DNA of 64,000 nt from Xanthostigma xanthostigma (GCA_963575645.1 OY754465.1:60039901-60103900), one strand, 5' to 3'. Positions 1 through 13,658 are shown, counted from the stretch's first letter. Notes: generated by a model not told the origin, from the sequence alone. A program made the numbers and translations.

Positions 1-38
1 TACCGAATTCGATAGGCGTCCCATCAGGGCACGCAACA
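1..38 (-). mobile_element. Edge of the solo LTR in duplication copy 1
   Basis: Identical to 3909-3946, the 5' edge of the minus-strand LTR; followed by the same ATAT at 39-42. The rest lies left of the window. Confidence 0.8.
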
Positions 39-594
39 ATATTCTGATGTGTAAAATTTCGTTCACGTAAAAATAGACCGTTCATTTTCGATACTTAAAA
101 CACTGTTTCGCACTGAGTAAGTTTGAATATACGCGCTCTTTTTTGTAATGTTAATGACGTCACTATAGTTCGGTGTCCTTTCGATCGAGTTGTACACGAA
201 ATAACGGTCCCTTTGTGCGACACGTGCGGTCATAAAACTCGCCGTCAATCTCCGCATATGCCGGCGTGTTTTAGCTATCAAATGTGAAGACAAGACGGTG
301 GCGCGCACGAGGGTGGAACGCCTGGGGCCGAGCGCCGTCGACCCACCGCCAAACCGAACTGAACCGCTACACTGGAGTTATTATTTTGTATAGAGAAAAG
401 ACATAAAACCGTGTAGGTAATATTACAAGGTGTATAAAACGGTATTATCAGTTTATATACACCAAGTCGTTGTAATCACTCTTGCTGGATAGGACCGTGT
501 ATATATGGACCTGAAAACTGAATCATCGTTCAGAATTACTTACAGATGTTCGTTGTCAATGCTTTACCGGGCCTCAGGATTTTACCATTCCAAC

Positions 595-1130
595 TAGTGT
601 GATGTGCCGGATCGTTAAAAATGTATATCCGCGGATACGGATCTGAATACGGATTTTTGGTTTCAAGATCCGCGGATACGGATACGGATCTTAACTGTCT
701 TAGAGTACGCGGCGGTAAATATTGCGCATCGACCTTTGGAAAGAGACTATCTGTTATGGGAAAAAGTTATTGACCTCCTTAAGAGTTAACTCTCATAACA
801 GATTGTCTCTTTCCAAAGATCGATGTGCAATATCTCATTATAAAGATAGTTGATTTAGTACCTTTGAGTTTTGTACTATTAGTATGGTACTCACTACGAT
901 AAATGTTTGCAGTATGAAGGTGCCAAATACGATTTAAAAAAATAAAAAATAATCTGAATGGAATTTAACAGGTTTTCATTATTACCTAATCACCTATACC
1001 TATGTATAAAATTTCATCTATGAATTGAAAATTAATCAGGTAAAAGATCCGTAAAAGATCCGCCAAAAACTAACGGATACGGATCTTTCTTCTCCCGCGG
1101 ATACAGATACGGATATCCAGCACATCACTA
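595..1130. mobile_element. hAT-type MITE with 8-bp target duplication
   Basis: Inverted ends TAGTGTGATGTGCCGG and CAGCACATCACTA, flanked by an exact 8-bp duplication ATTCCAAC (587-594, 1131-1138). Rich in GGATACGGATC repeats and with an internal imperfect hairpin (about 725-835). Same family as 40627-41132. Confidence 0.9.
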
Positions 1131-1138
1131 ATTCCAAC

Positions 1139-2400
1139 CCACAACTGGGGAATGGTACTAGTTTAGGTCAAAAATCAATTTTCAAAAATTATTTTACGAT
1201 ATTTTTTAGTTTTGAGGTCTCCCGAGTCCAAAAAACACATACATTTGGAAAAACTCTGCGTCTGTTGGTTTGTTAGTCTGTTTGTCTGTGAGCACGATAC
1301 AGGTCAAACGGATGAACGGATTGAAACCAAATTTTGGGAAGATGTTTGATACGAAAATATGAAAAGTCCTATTGCTTTTGAGGAAAATCAGCGCATGCGC
1401 CAGAAGAGATATATGTTATAACGGTGACTTTTATAATAATGGTATACTTTCCATAACGGCTTATTATTCTATTTATTTTTTCAAGAAAGTTTCGTTAAAG
1501 TTTTTTTTTTCTAAACTTTGTGGTTTCCGAAAGATTTTGAAAACTAAAAAATCAGCTGGAATTTTTTTCGATCAAGTTTCCAAAAAGTTGTTGTTTCTTA
1601 TATACAGCGAATTTTTTTCATTTTTCTGGAGCCTTCCTGGTGCTCCCTTTCGTTGGGCTCTAAACGCGTGTCCCGGTTGCCTCTGTCTACTTATTGCCCT
1701 GAGAATGACAACATTTGAAAATAAGAGAATATTTATACATATTTAAAAAATAAAAAAACAGATGCCAAAAAGTATAAAATATTTTTTTTTTTTTTGTTAA
1801 AAATAAAAAAAAATCTGCTTTTTCTGTAACCTTTTAAGCATGTTGAACACTAGATGAATTAAATAAAGGTAAAGTGAGTGAACCACTCTTTTAAACGATT
1901 ATAGAAGAGAAATAAACGTATTTTCTTCTTTTTTTCATGCGTTGATATGTCTGTCTTTTATTTATTTTTTATATATTTTCATTTTTAAAAAATGTTTTTT
2001 ACAGTTCAAGGAAAATATTAGTCCTTGAGGCCATACGCGATTAAAAAGAAGAAAAAGTAAAAAGAAACATTCTACAAATTGTTTTATTAAATTGAGCATA
2101 AATATAATAAATCTTAATGGTACATAAAAAAGCCTTTTGTGTTGTGTAATTTTATAGCTTAGGTACTAGCTGTTAAACTTAACATTGGCCGTGTGCCCTA
2201 TGATAGCGTAAGTTCCATTTTTAAAGTGGCTATGTCAAAATAAAATGACGATTGAATGTTTACTTAAATAATTTCCATCCCGTGTCATTATTATGTGGTT
2301 TTTAGCGTTATACACCTGCGAGAACCAAACTGAAATCGATTCAGCGGTTTTCAAGTATAAATAACAAATATACAGACAGTCGCGAAAATAATACTTTTTA
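1139..2400. other. No gene seen; AT-rich dispersed repeat remnants
   Basis: Contains GTCTGTTTGTCTGTGAGC and similar motifs common in insect transposon untranslated regions, then AT-rich sequence. The 124-codon open frame at 1372-1746 (repeated at 5280-5654) looks like chance: low-complexity Phe/Lys/Ser, no domain. Confidence 0.5.
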
Positions 2401-2409
2401 ATTCGTTAA

Positions 2410-2936
2410 CCCCTTTGGTCCTGGCGGTCATTTCAATGGACATACTATTCTAACGCGCGTAATTGGTCAGCCTAATTAAATATCAGATATAAACATTTCA
2501 TTGTGTTTGGAGTTTATCTGAGATGTATAAGCATGCCAAACTAAACAAAGAATACTATGTGTGTAGGTCGAAATATCGAGTCAAGTGTTGACCGCAGTCA
2601 TGGATTCACGCAAAGTTGGTAAAAGTGTACTTAGTATAACTTACGTATTTTAATTATGTACCTAATTTATTTTTCTTGTGCGTATATTTATTTTAATTTT
2701 ATGATGTTAACTTTAATAATAATTATATACTTAAAAAGCAATTAAACATCCTATACTAGTGATGACCGTAAAAATATTTTTTTTTGACCTGTTATCCATT
2801 TCAATGTACCTATATAGGATTTCCAAAATTATGTAAATGTTAAATTTAGTTTTTCACTGCATATACCTTAATTACACCTTAAATAAGCCCAACACCCTAA
2901 ATATGTTTTGTGTTTCAAAATTTAGGTCCGAAGGGG
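2410..2936. mobile_element. piggyBac-like MITE with TTAA flanks
   Basis: Ends CCCCTTTGGTCC and GGTCCGAAGGGG (12 bp, two mismatches), flanked on each side by TTAA (2406-2409, 2937-2940). No coding capacity. Confidence 0.8.
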
Positions 2937-3362
2937 TTAAATGCAAGATGTATCAACATTTATAGAAAGGAAGAAGATTATAGACGCTCAACAACTAAGG
3001 TTATCAACGTCTAATCATTTGTATTCATAAGGGAAACATTATATTAAATAATCGAAAAAGTCCGCATCCTGCAGAATTGGAGGAATCTGGAAGTTATTGT
3101 GAACCAACAATAAATACATTACGTTTGGAGATTTCATGTTCTTACTTTTCATCTTCAAGATGTAAGTTGAAATTTGAGGTTCTAGTTAATCAGGGGTTTT
3201 AATAAATAAACGAAATTTCATGTGTTTATGTTAAATAGACTTTGAGTTATTAAGGGGTCAAAAGTGGCTTCGAATGGTTCATGTAATATAACACACGGCC
3301 GCTGCTTTCTTTTTCTTTGTTGAACTTGGCTTGACACCCTGCCGCGTGTTTAGAGATAATAT

Positions 3363-3946
3363 TGTAACAAAACTGCTGTAGTCCGTGGCGGAAATTATTT
3401 ATTTACAATATTAAATGTTTAACAAACAGTAAAAACACACAAACGAAAGCGTACTTCTTTAACTTAACGAGATAATAACGTTAACAGAAACAAAACTAGT
3501 AGTTCTAAATTATGTACAAAGAAATATTTACAACGCACAGGAACACAAAACAAAGTTTATCGGCACACTTGTCTATTAACTATAAGTCATTTATTTAAAA
3601 CCACTTACTAGAGTTATAATTTATTTCCACAGTATAGTTTATGTCGTAATGCCAGAGCACTGTATCCCGAACAGCTCGAATACTGACCCCTGACTTGCTC
3701 ACTCTGCTCCCTTATATAGTTTTTTCCATCTCTAGAATGTTCTCCACGTATCGAGATTTCTTCTATTGTTCTCTTCAAGCAATTCTAAGAAATCGGGTCT
3801 AACTTTGCTACCTGCTTGACGCACCTAGTACCTTTCCTTTACATGTATGTGTGTCTCCAAGGTCGGGTGTTCTGACCTGTTTCCATTGTTGTTGTTTCTA
3901 GTAGTTTCTACCGAATTCGATAGGCGTCCCATCAGGGCACGCAACA
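3363..3946 (-). mobile_element. Solo LTR (minus strand)
   Basis: On the minus strand it begins TGTTGCGTGCCC and ends GTTTTGTTACA, flanked on both sides by ATAT (3359-3362 and 3947-3950), a 4-bp target duplication. A TATA box (TATATAAG, minus strand, near 3712-3719) lies inside. It is homologous end to end with the LTR at 19866-20442. No internal retroelement region adjoins it. ATAT targets with 4-bp duplications are known for insect gypsy-type elements such as 17.6 and 297; the family assignment is inference. Confidence 0.82.
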
Positions 3947-4502
3947 ATATTCTGATGTGTAAAATTTCGTTCACGTAAAAATAGACCGTTCATTTTCGAT
4001 ACTTAAAACACTGTTTCGCACTGAGTAAGTTTGAATATACGCGCTCTTTTTTGTAATGTTAATGACGTCACTATAGTTCGGTGTCCTTTCGATCGAGTTG
4101 TACACGAAATAACGGTCCCTTTGTGCGACACGTGCGGTCATAAAACTCGCCGTCAATCTCCGCATATGCCGGCGTGTTTTAGCTATCAAATGTGAAGACA
4201 AGACGGTGGCGCGCACGAGGGTGGAACGCCTGGGGCCGAGCGCCGTCGACCCACCGCCAAACCGAACTGAACCGCTACACTGGAGTTATTATTTTGTATA
4301 GAGAAAAGACATAAAACCGTGTAGGTAATATTACAAGGTGTATAAAACGGTATTATCAGTTTATATACACCAAGTCGTTGTAATCACTCTTGCTGGATAG
4401 GACCGTGTATATATGGACCTGAAAACTGAATCATCGTTCAGAATTACTTACAGATGTTCGTTGTCAATGCTTTACCGGGCCTCAGGATTTTACCATTCCA
4501 AC

Positions 4503-5038
4503 TAGTGTGATGTGCCGGATCGTTAAAAATGTATATCCGCGGATACGGATCTGAATACGGATTTTTGGTTTCAAGATCCGCGGATACGGATACGGATCTT
4601 AACTGTCTTAGAGTACGCGGCGGTAAATATTGCGCATCGACCTTTGGAAAGAGACTATCTGTTATGGGAAAAAGTTATTGACCTCCTTAAGAGTTAACTC
4701 TCATAACAGATTGTCTCTTTCCAAAGATCGATGTGCAATATCTCATTATAAAGATAGTTGATTTAGTACCTTTGAGTTTTGTACTATTAGTATGGTACTC
4801 ACTACGATAAATGTTTGCAGTATGAAGGTGCCAAATACGATTTAAAAAAATAAAAAATAATCTGAATGGAATTTAACAGGTTTTCATTATTACCTAATCA
4901 CCTATACCTATGTATAAAATTTCATCTATGAATTGAAAATTAATCAGGTAAAAGATCCGTAAAAGATCCGCCAAAAACTAACGGATACGGATCTTTCTTC
5001 TCCCGCGGATACAGATACGGATATCCAGCACATCACTA
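4503..5038. mobile_element. hAT-type MITE (copy within duplication copy 2)
   Basis: Duplicate of 595-1130 including both 8-bp flanks. Confidence 0.9.
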
Positions 5039-6317
5039 ATTCCAACCCACAACTGGGGAATGGTACTAGTTTAGGTCAAAAATCAATTTTCAAAAATTAT
5101 TTTACGATATTTTTTAGTTTTGAGGTCTCCCGAGTCCAAAAAACACATACATTTGGAAAAACTCTGCGTCTGTTGGTTTGTTAGTCTGTTTGTCTGTGAG
5201 CACGATACAGGTCAAACGGATGAACGGATTGAAACCAAATTTTGGGAAGATGTTTGATACGAAAATATGAAAAGTCCTATTGCTTTTGAGGAAAATCAGC
5301 GCATGCGCCAGAAGAGATATATGTTATAACGGTGACTTTTATAATAATGGTATACTTTCCATAACGGCTTATTATTCTATTTATTTTTTCAAGAAAGTTT
5401 CGTTAAAGTTTTTTTTTTCTAAACTTTGTGGTTTCCGAAAGATTTTGAAAACTAAAAAATCAGCTGGAATTTTTTTCGATCAAGTTTCCAAAAAGTTGTT
5501 GTTTCTTATATACAGCGAATTTTTTTCATTTTTCTGGAGCCTTCCTGGTGCTCCCTTTCGTTGGGCTCTAAACGCGTGTCCCGGTTGCCTCTGTCTACTT
5601 ATTGCCCTGAGAATGACAACATTTGAAAATAAGAGAATATTTATACATATTTAAAAAATAAAAAAACAGATGCCAAAAAGTATAAAATATTTTTTTTTTT
5701 TTTGTTAAAAATAAAAAAAAATCTGCTTTTTCTGTAACCTTTTAAGCATGTTGAACACTAGATGAATTAAATAAAGGTAAAGTGAGTGAACCACTCTTTT
5801 AAACGATTATAGAAGAGAAATAAACGTATTTTCTTCTTTTTTTCATGCGTTGATATGTCTGTCTTTTATTTATTTTTTATATATTTTCATTTTTAAAAAA
5901 TGTTTTTTACAGTTCAAGGAAAATATTAGTCCTTGAGGCCATACGCGATTAAAAAGAAGAAAAAGTAAAAAGAAACATTCTACAAATTGTTTTATTAAAT
6001 TGAGCATAAATATAATAAATCTTAATGGTACATAAAAAAGCCTTTTGTGTTGTGTAATTTTATAGCTTAGGTACTAGCTGTTAAACTTAACATTGGCCGT
6101 GTGCCCTATGATAGCGTAAGTTCCATTTTTAAAGTGGCTATGTCAAAATAAAATGACGATTGAATGTTTACTTAAATAATTTCCATCCCGTGTCATTATT
6201 ATGTGGTTTTTAGCGTTATACACCTGCGAGAACCAAACTGAAATCGATTCAGCGGTTTTCAAGTATAAATAACAAATATACAGACAGTCGCGAAAATAAT
6301 ACTTTTTAATTCGTTAA

Positions 6318-6844
6318 CCCCTTTGGTCCTGGCGGTCATTTCAATGGACATACTATTCTAACGCGCGTAATTGGTCAGCCTAATTAAATATCAGATATAA
6401 ACATTTCATTGTGTTTGGAGTTTATCTGAGATGTATAAGCATGCCAAACTAAACAAAGAATACTATGTGTGTAGGTCGAAATATCGAGTCAAGTGTTGAC
6501 CGCAGTCATGGATTCACGCAAAGTTGGTAAAAGTGTACTTAGTATAACTTACGTATTTTAATTATGTACCTAATTTATTTTTCTTGTGCGTATATTTATT
6601 TTAATTTTATGATGTTAACTTTAATAATAATTATATACTTAAAAAGCAATTAAACATCCTATACTAGTGATGACCGTAAAAATATTTTTTTTTGACCTGT
6701 TATCCATTTCAATGTACCTATATAGGATTTCCAAAATTATGTAAATGTTAAATTTAGTTTTTCACTGCATATACCTTAATTACACCTTAAATAAGCCCAA
6801 CACCCTAAATATGTTTTGTGTTTCAAAATTTAGGTCCGAAGGGG
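6318..6844. mobile_element. piggyBac-like MITE (copy within duplication copy 2)
   Basis: Duplicate of 2410-2936 with TTAA at both ends. Confidence 0.8.
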
Positions 6845-7378
6845 TTAAATGCAAGATGTATCAACATTTATAGAAAGGAAGAAGATTATAGACGCTCAAC
6901 AACTAAGGTTATCAACGTCTAATCATTTGTATTCATAAGGGAAACATTATATTAAATAATCGAAAAAGTCCGCATCCTGCAGAATTGGAGGAATCTGGAA
7001 GTTATTGTGAACCAACAATAAATACATTACGTTTGGAGATTTCATGTTCTTACTTTTCATATTTTTATGTCTCTACGTACGGAAAGTATTTCCCGATGGA
7101 CTGATTCGACAGTGAATTGAGATCTTACTTTATGTGCTTTAAATATTCTATTTACTACAATACCTTGCTACACATGTCTACACTCTATGGATGTACTTCA
7201 GGTACCTACTTTTTATGGATTCAATATAGATTTTGATCAAAATTTATGAATTATGACTGTATCAAACAGAATAGCTTTTCATTACGACAATATTTTCACT
7301 ACATCGGAGATGTTGTAAAATTAACAGTGGAGTGGATTGGGAATTTCAATTTAATTTTGCTGCGTAGCTAATGGTTAA

Positions 7379-8088
7379 GAGCTGGCTACGGAGAAAATGG
7401 GTGACTCGGTGCAGAGCTGAAAATTTGCAGAATAATAGGAGATAGTACAAGTAAGTATAGGGAAAAAATTGCCAGAAGGCTAGGCGGAAGATAAAGAACC
7501 GCCAGAAGGCGCTAATGTTGCGAAAAATCAGTGCACTTCTGGCAATTTCTATACTTCTTCTGTAATTCAAAACTAGATTATATATTATACATTATATAGT
7601 TATAAGGGCATACTGAAAATTCAAACATGATATAATAATTACATTCGACAAATATTCAAAATTATTAATGTCATTTTGATAGAAATAAAATTAATCGTCA
7701 TATATTTTCATTAATAAAATTACGTTGTTATAACAAGGTAATTTTATTAATTTAGTTAATTTTATTTCTATCAAAATGTCATTAATAATTTTGAATATTT
7801 GTCGAATGTAATTATTATATCATGTTTGAATTTTGAGTATGCCCTTATAACTATATAATGTATAATATATATATGTAATATATAATCTAGTTTTGAATTA
7901 CAGAATAAGTATAGAAATTGTCAGAAGTGTACTGATTTTTCGCAACATTAGCGCCTTCTGGCGGCTCTTTATCTTTCGCCTAGCCTTCTGGCAATTTTTT
8001 CCCTACTTATTTGTACTATCTACTACCTATTATTCTGCAAATTTTCAGCTCTGCACCGAGTCACCCATTTTTCCCGTAGCCAGCTCTT
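7379..8088. repeat. Long fold-back palindrome, arms about 350 bp
   Basis: The left arm starts GAGCTGGCTACGG and the right arm ends CCGTAGCCAGCTC; the arms stay complementary to a centre near 7735. Small differences (for example GTTA insertions) show the arms have diverged slightly. Two mirrored open frames inside are mirror images of each other, not genes. Confidence 0.88.
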
Positions 8089-8120
8089 CGTCTATAAGGA
8101 AAAGTAATTTTTGAAAATGT

Positions 8121-10860
8121 CCGCCGAGATTTTTTGGAGATCCATAGTTGAAATATTTGAGTTGAGTGTGAGAGAATTGTTTTTTTTTCACTTGTCACAT
8201 AAAAGTATAGATAAAAAAACGAAAAAAATAGCGTCTGAATTAGGTCGATACGTCAACTAGAACCAAAGTTATGGGAGATTTAAAAAAAATCGTTTTCCTC
8301 CTCTTCTGCCGGTTCTAATTGACCCACCGCGTCCAGCTTCCGGTGCAAAGAAGGAGTCTTTAGTAAATGATTTTTTTAAAAATAGCATTCAATTTTTCAA
8401 AATTTCGTGAACTAAAATGGTGATATCTCGCGAACGGGTTGTCTGATCAGACCCGGTCTGGAACGAACTTATTCTTTTTCTCTACAACTATTGTTGGAAC
8501 ATTTTTTCCCCGATACTAATGGCCAAGTTATGGGAAAAAAACGGGTTTTCCGGAACTTTAAAGCGGCATATCCCCCGCCGCCCCCTCCGACATGCGGTCA
8601 CAGACTATATATCAAAATGTTGGGGGAGCTCGACTCTATAGTTTTTGTAAGAAACATTTTTCGATTCGAGACACCGGATTCAAGGCTTTTTTTCCCAATC
8701 CACGCCACTATAAGGAGAAAATGGAATCTATAATAATAATTTTGTCGAGGGGTAGGTACTGTACACGCTTGTCAACGTTTAACCCCAAAAAAAAATCTGT
8801 TTGGTCTGTGACTGCCATGAAGTGAGGATAAAGGAGAACTTGAAAATACAGGAGTCGATTAGTTCCGACAGGCTGAAAATACACGTTCTACTGTAGGACA
8901 AAAGAGACATTGGTTTGTTTTTGACACGGTGTTGTGTCTTTAACATTTTTCTTGTTAAAAAGGGGGACACGACTTTTCAGCCTTATTTATTGTAGTTGCG
9001 AGGACTCTAATAGTGCCTTGTCGTTTCTCTTGTTTAAACTCGGCGAAGACAACTTAAAAGAATAGTTCATTAACGTTAAAAGAAACATAACATGTTCGTT
9101 TACATTAGTGAAAAAAATGTGTTACTGTTTCCCCATTCAAAACTATAGAAACATATTTAAAACCCATGTGTTCCAGGATAGGCTCAGCATATCGATTTCT
9201 CTTTTAAGGTGCTCAGGAGTGGGGATTTTTTGGTGTTTTTGCTTTTTTTTTGCCAGAGCGCAAATCTAGAGACCCCCTATTTATGGAAGTTTTACGTAAA
9301 ATTTACATAAATGATCATCTTTGAAGCGCTGCAATTATTAAAGTATCACATTTAGAGTAAAAAAAAAAACAAGAAAGTTTTTTTATAGAGAATTTTCCTA
9401 CAAAATTGTTGTGTTCAAAATTTGCTATAATTTTTTTCCAAGCGGTGGAAGTCAGGGGGCCAATTTGAAGGGGGAGAAAAAAAATTGTGGGATCCTCACC
9501 ATCGTGTTTTGCGACTTCGAAAACCAGAAAGGGGTCTCTAGATTGGCGTTCTGACAAAGAAAAGGTACCTCTTCCGACTCCTGACCTCGACTATATGCCT
9601 CAGTGCCATATCTAGAAATATGACGTCCCCGATAAAGGTAGGATTTGGTGTCCTAAGCGAAATTAGGACTTCGCGTTACCCCATCTGGAGGTTATACAAA
9701 ACGCAGAAACTCCGAAAAAAAACACGACGTGTTATAGACATCCAATAACTAAGATCATTAGCGTTTGTTGTTAAAAAAAACAAAATTACACACACGGGTT
9801 TTGTAACTTTTATTTATTGGTATTTTACCACGTTTTTATTAACTCGTTTTCTTCTCTGTCTGTTTGTTTGTTCGGTACAAATTTTGCAATTGATTTTAAA
9901 CCAACTTCCCGATGAGTTAGGAACTTGAAATGCAGTATATTAACTTGTTTTCTTGTCTGTCTGTTCGCTAGGGTTCCGTACGGAATCTACTACTGAAGCT
10001 CACGATATCTGTCCGTCCGTCTGTCTGTCCTTACTTTAAAAGAATATTTCTTTTTAATCTTATTATTTATATAAATTATAAAACAAAAAATAAATAAAAA
10101 AATTTGAGTTTAATAAAATTAAAACAACACGTTTTTATAAACAAAATAATTTGACAACAAAATTAATATAAAAAAGCGTGCAGGGGTGCTCTCTACCAAA
10201 ATTTGGCTCTACTTTTACAAATAGTAACGAAAAATGTATGACTACTGATATCAAGTACCCCCCGCTCTTTTATATAAAGCTTATTTTATTTTTAAATTAT
10301 TTTGCATTTTTAGTTCATAAAAATGTGTTGTTTTAGATTTTTAAGCTCTAATTTTATTAAAACTGAATCGTTAAAAACAATGTTGGATAATAAACTAAAG
10401 ATGTAAGCTTTCTCTGTGAGTAATTTGTTTTAGAATTTTAGTTGAGGTGCCTCTTCTATACTTTTGATAGCGGTTAAAGGCAATTCTGTTCTATTTATAA
10501 ATAAGAAATATTGGGCACGATAAAGTGGAAACTTTAGATGCACCAGATGCATCCAAAGAGGAACCGGGGAATTGATAGGGATATGTATTCAATGGCCTAA
10601 TAGTTCTATTTACACATGCATGTACGTTATGCACGACTAACGGTGCCCTACCCTATAAATTGAACACAACAGCAATGAATAAAAGTAGGCTTTTTTTATT
10701 ATGAATGAAATCATGCATAGATAATCGTTATCATTCATCATTATAAATCTTTTTCGCGGGCTTACAGTTCCCTTTAATAATTAGATCGGTTGCAATGACT
10801 GTTTAGTTTAAGGATTTCGCTAAATACAGCTGCAAAATTCGTTTTCTGTTAATTAAGCAT
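8121..10860. other. No gene seen; dispersed repeat fragments
   Basis: 9420-9640 matches 41180-41370, sharing CCTCACCATCGTGTT and GGTCTCTAGATTGGCG. 8400-8460 carries ATATCTCGCGAAC-type motifs. 9700-10860 is AT-rich with no recognisable gene. Confidence 0.55.
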
Positions 10861-11240
10861 TCAGTGCACATAAATTTAAATGTAAGCTTTAGAAGAAAGC
10901 AATGTAGAAAATAATAAATAAAATAAAAATATATTCGCCCAACGTGGGGCTCGAACCCACGACCCCGATATTGACAGTGGCATGCTCTATCAATTGAGCC
11001 ATCCGAGGTTGTGTACTCACAACGCTAATATGAGTATATTTAGTTAGTGCATTTCACCTGAATAGAAGCTTATTTTTGAGACATTTTGCAACATTTTTCA
11101 TTAATGCTGCGCTCCTAATGGTCGTAGCGTGATATTATATAACCTATAAGCTTCCTCGATAAATGGGCTATCCTACAAAAAAAAATTTTCAATTTGAGCC
11201 AGTAGTTCCTGACATTAGCGCGTTCAAACAAACAAACTCT
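10861..11240 (-). mobile_element. tRNA-derived SINE and flanking repeat (minus strand)
   Basis: Minus-strand A box TGGCTCAATTGATAGAGC and B box GGGTTCGAGCCCC at about 10938-11010. The acceptor arms do not pair, so it is not a working tRNA. The same unit with its flanks recurs at 42480-42830. Confidence 0.75.
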
Positions 11241-11699
11241 TCAGCTTTATATATTAGTACCTATAGATTTATTTGTTCTGAGGAATGAACGTCATCTTTC
11301 GAGTTGTAGTGTTAACTATCTCAACCGTTGGAACAAATAATAAATTGTTCCGGATAAAAATCTATGAACTCTCGCGTGCGATTTATGGGACACTGGACGT
11401 TACAGCCGCTGGCTAAAGCAACCACAGAAGATGTACTTACAATAAACGCAGACCTCACTCGAAATACGCGGCTACAGTCGGTTATTCGGTTTTATTAGGA
11501 TGGCAGACGTGAAACTGCCTAAAATTGACACTTAGAAACATGAACGCAATGGTTAATGGATCGCCATGCCGTGAAGTCTGTTTTTTTAAGATTTTTATAA
11601 AGAAAAATATTTGTACTTCACAGAAGCTGTCATATTGATGTGAAGCATCTACTGTTGCGTTTGGATGGGAGTTAAAACGTGTAAATGCCGTGACCCTCA

Positions 11700-12260
11700 A
11701 CGTTGTTCATCATATATATTAATACGCTAAGGTTTAAGATGTTTGCCTCCCTTTTTAGAAAAAACCACACAATTTCTCCACATAAATTATATATCATTTT
11801 ACAGATAATTGCTTGCTCTACTGACATCGACAACTAAAAAATTTATTATTGCTTTTGTTTTTGTAAATTAATTAAAATACAGCAACGCTGAACATCGTCT
11901 GCCATCTGACGGCTTTAATTTTGAAACAACGTCAACACTTCGATCTGTCATCTGACCTACATATTGTAGTACAACAGACACAATACTGCATACTGCCATC
12001 TGACGGCTTTAATTTTGAAACAGCGAGCAACGCTGAAGAACGTCACAGCAATGCTGCATGATGCCATCTGACGGCTTCGCTCAACCGCTTGTGTTACTTG
12101 CGCCTCTATATGATAATTTTAGTAAAATATTTCTTCGATCTGTCATCTGAGCTTCATATTGTAATACAACAAAAAGAAGAACATTATAAGCAGTGTGCAA
12201 AATTGTGATAGTTATTATACTTATTTAGTGCGAATAATTCGCACAGGTCACGCTAGTTGA
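11700..12260. repeat. Single arm of the 43.3-44.7 kb fold-back element
   Basis: From ATATATTAATACGCTAAGG to CGAATAATTCGCACAGG it matches the right arm at about 44146-44740 in the same direction, including several GCCATCTGACGGCTT motifs. Only one arm is present here. Confidence 0.8.
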
Positions 12261-13654
12261 CACATGTTACGTTTAATTTAGTTACGAATTGCGTTAAATG
12301 ACAGCGTGAAAATGTATGTTAGCGCTTGCTGTGTTTACGCGGTGGATTATAACATGGCTTTTGTTGATGGTGACATCTGACATTTATTAGTCAATTGAAT
12401 ACTCATTAAAGTGGCGCCGCTTGTGACTTAAAGTTGCATTTTGAAAGCTTAAATTTGATTGACATAATTGTCAGCCGTCCCACGGCAACTTTTCTTTTTT
12501 TGTTCAATGTTATTAATGACATATGTGAAATGTTTTACGACTTCAAAAAAAAGCCGAATTCTTGCGAAATAAATCTCTACTTGTATGAGCGTTACCGTGG
12601 CGTGCAAAGCGATTAAATAGATTATGGTGGCGATGTCCGCAATTGATGATATTTAAAATAATTTCAAAAGAAATAAAAGAAACCTTTTGAAAATAAACTT
12701 TTATTTAAATGTACAAAAACGAAGAAACTAACAAGCAATCCAACAAATAAAAATATCATTTTATCATTGTTGACCTGACATGACCTTCGCGAGAAGTTTT
12801 AAACTACAAGCTATTAGGGCAGGTAAGCATTGGTATAATGATTTTATTTGTTTGTTTGTCATTTTCTCCATTTTAGTACATTTTAATAAAAGCTTGTTTT
12901 TTAAAAGTTTTTTACTTATATTTTATTATGTCCGTTTTAGTCCTCTACGTAACTGTATAAGCACACAGTATGAATTAGTGATGTGTCCACATGACTCTTT
13001 ATTGGCAGCTGGCTCCGTGCGCTCCGCTCACTAAAATAAGTCGCTCAGAGCGAGTCGTTCAAAGGAGCGACACTAGACAGTACGCACTACACAAGAGTGC
13101 AGACTGCAGAGGTGTGAACTGTCATCAATCATCATACATGCTCAGGAGTTACGTAGCATTGCACAGCACAATACACACACTCAGCTCTGAACTCATTTTA
13201 ATATGATTCTGATCTTATATTATTCGCATTTCAGATAAACTGTAATAAAGTATAATAAAAGCTTAACAATAATAATGTTTATTGTTACAATATTATATCT
13301 TTTGTCAACGACGTCAATGTGAATGGTTTAAGCTCGATTACCAGTTTGTGAACTTCTGCACTACGTCAAGCTTTCAGGGAATGCGCTAGTTGTTGTCGAT
13401 AAGCAGCGTCCAATGTTTCGAGTAAGGGCTGTGCGCCCTCTGCGGTGCTGGGACTGAGAAAGATTATGTTAGCTTGTCGAAAGTGAGTTGAAATATGGCT
13501 GAGATCAACGAGTTGCTAGCAGCCATAATATAGGTTCCGATAAAATACTCCACGTACATGAACTGTACGAAAGAAAATCGTATTCACCACAGCTCGTTTA
13601 TTTTTACTCTATGACAGATTGTCATTTTGAAGTGTTTTAATCCAGTATTTCTAT
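12261..13654. other. No feature recognised
   Basis: AT-rich DNA with a short GC-richer patch around 13000-13100. No exon-like frame with splice sites was found. Confidence 0.4.
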
Positions 13655-13658
13655 TTAA

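Larger units (their letters stand above)
1..3908. repeat. Tandem duplication, copy 1 (period 3908)
   Basis: Positions 1-3152 recur at 3909-7060 with the same offset and no difference I could find, including homopolymer lengths. Identity stops at 3152/7060, so the duplication junction is at 3152|3153. The duplicated unit would then begin about 755 bases left of the window. Each unit carries a solo LTR, a hAT MITE and a TTAA MITE. Confidence 0.93.
3909..7060. repeat. Tandem duplication, copy 2
   Basis: Second copy of positions 1-3152. It holds the matching hAT MITE at 4503-5038 and TTAA MITE at 6318-6844. Identity ends at 7060, where the sequence turns to unrelated DNA. Confidence 0.93.

Noticed and set aside
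63..308. 81-codon minus-strand frame, repeated at 3971-4216
   Set aside because: Its second copy is explained by the tandem duplication. It has no domain, and the sequence shows no splice or promoter support.
1372..1746. 124-codon plus frame, repeated at 5280-5654
   Set aside because: Low-complexity translation in AT-rich repeat DNA with a non-ATG start; no family resemblance.
10938..11010. Possible tRNA gene on the minus strand
   Set aside because: A and B boxes are good but acceptor arms do not pair, and the unit recurs with the same flanks at 42.5 kb, as a SINE would.
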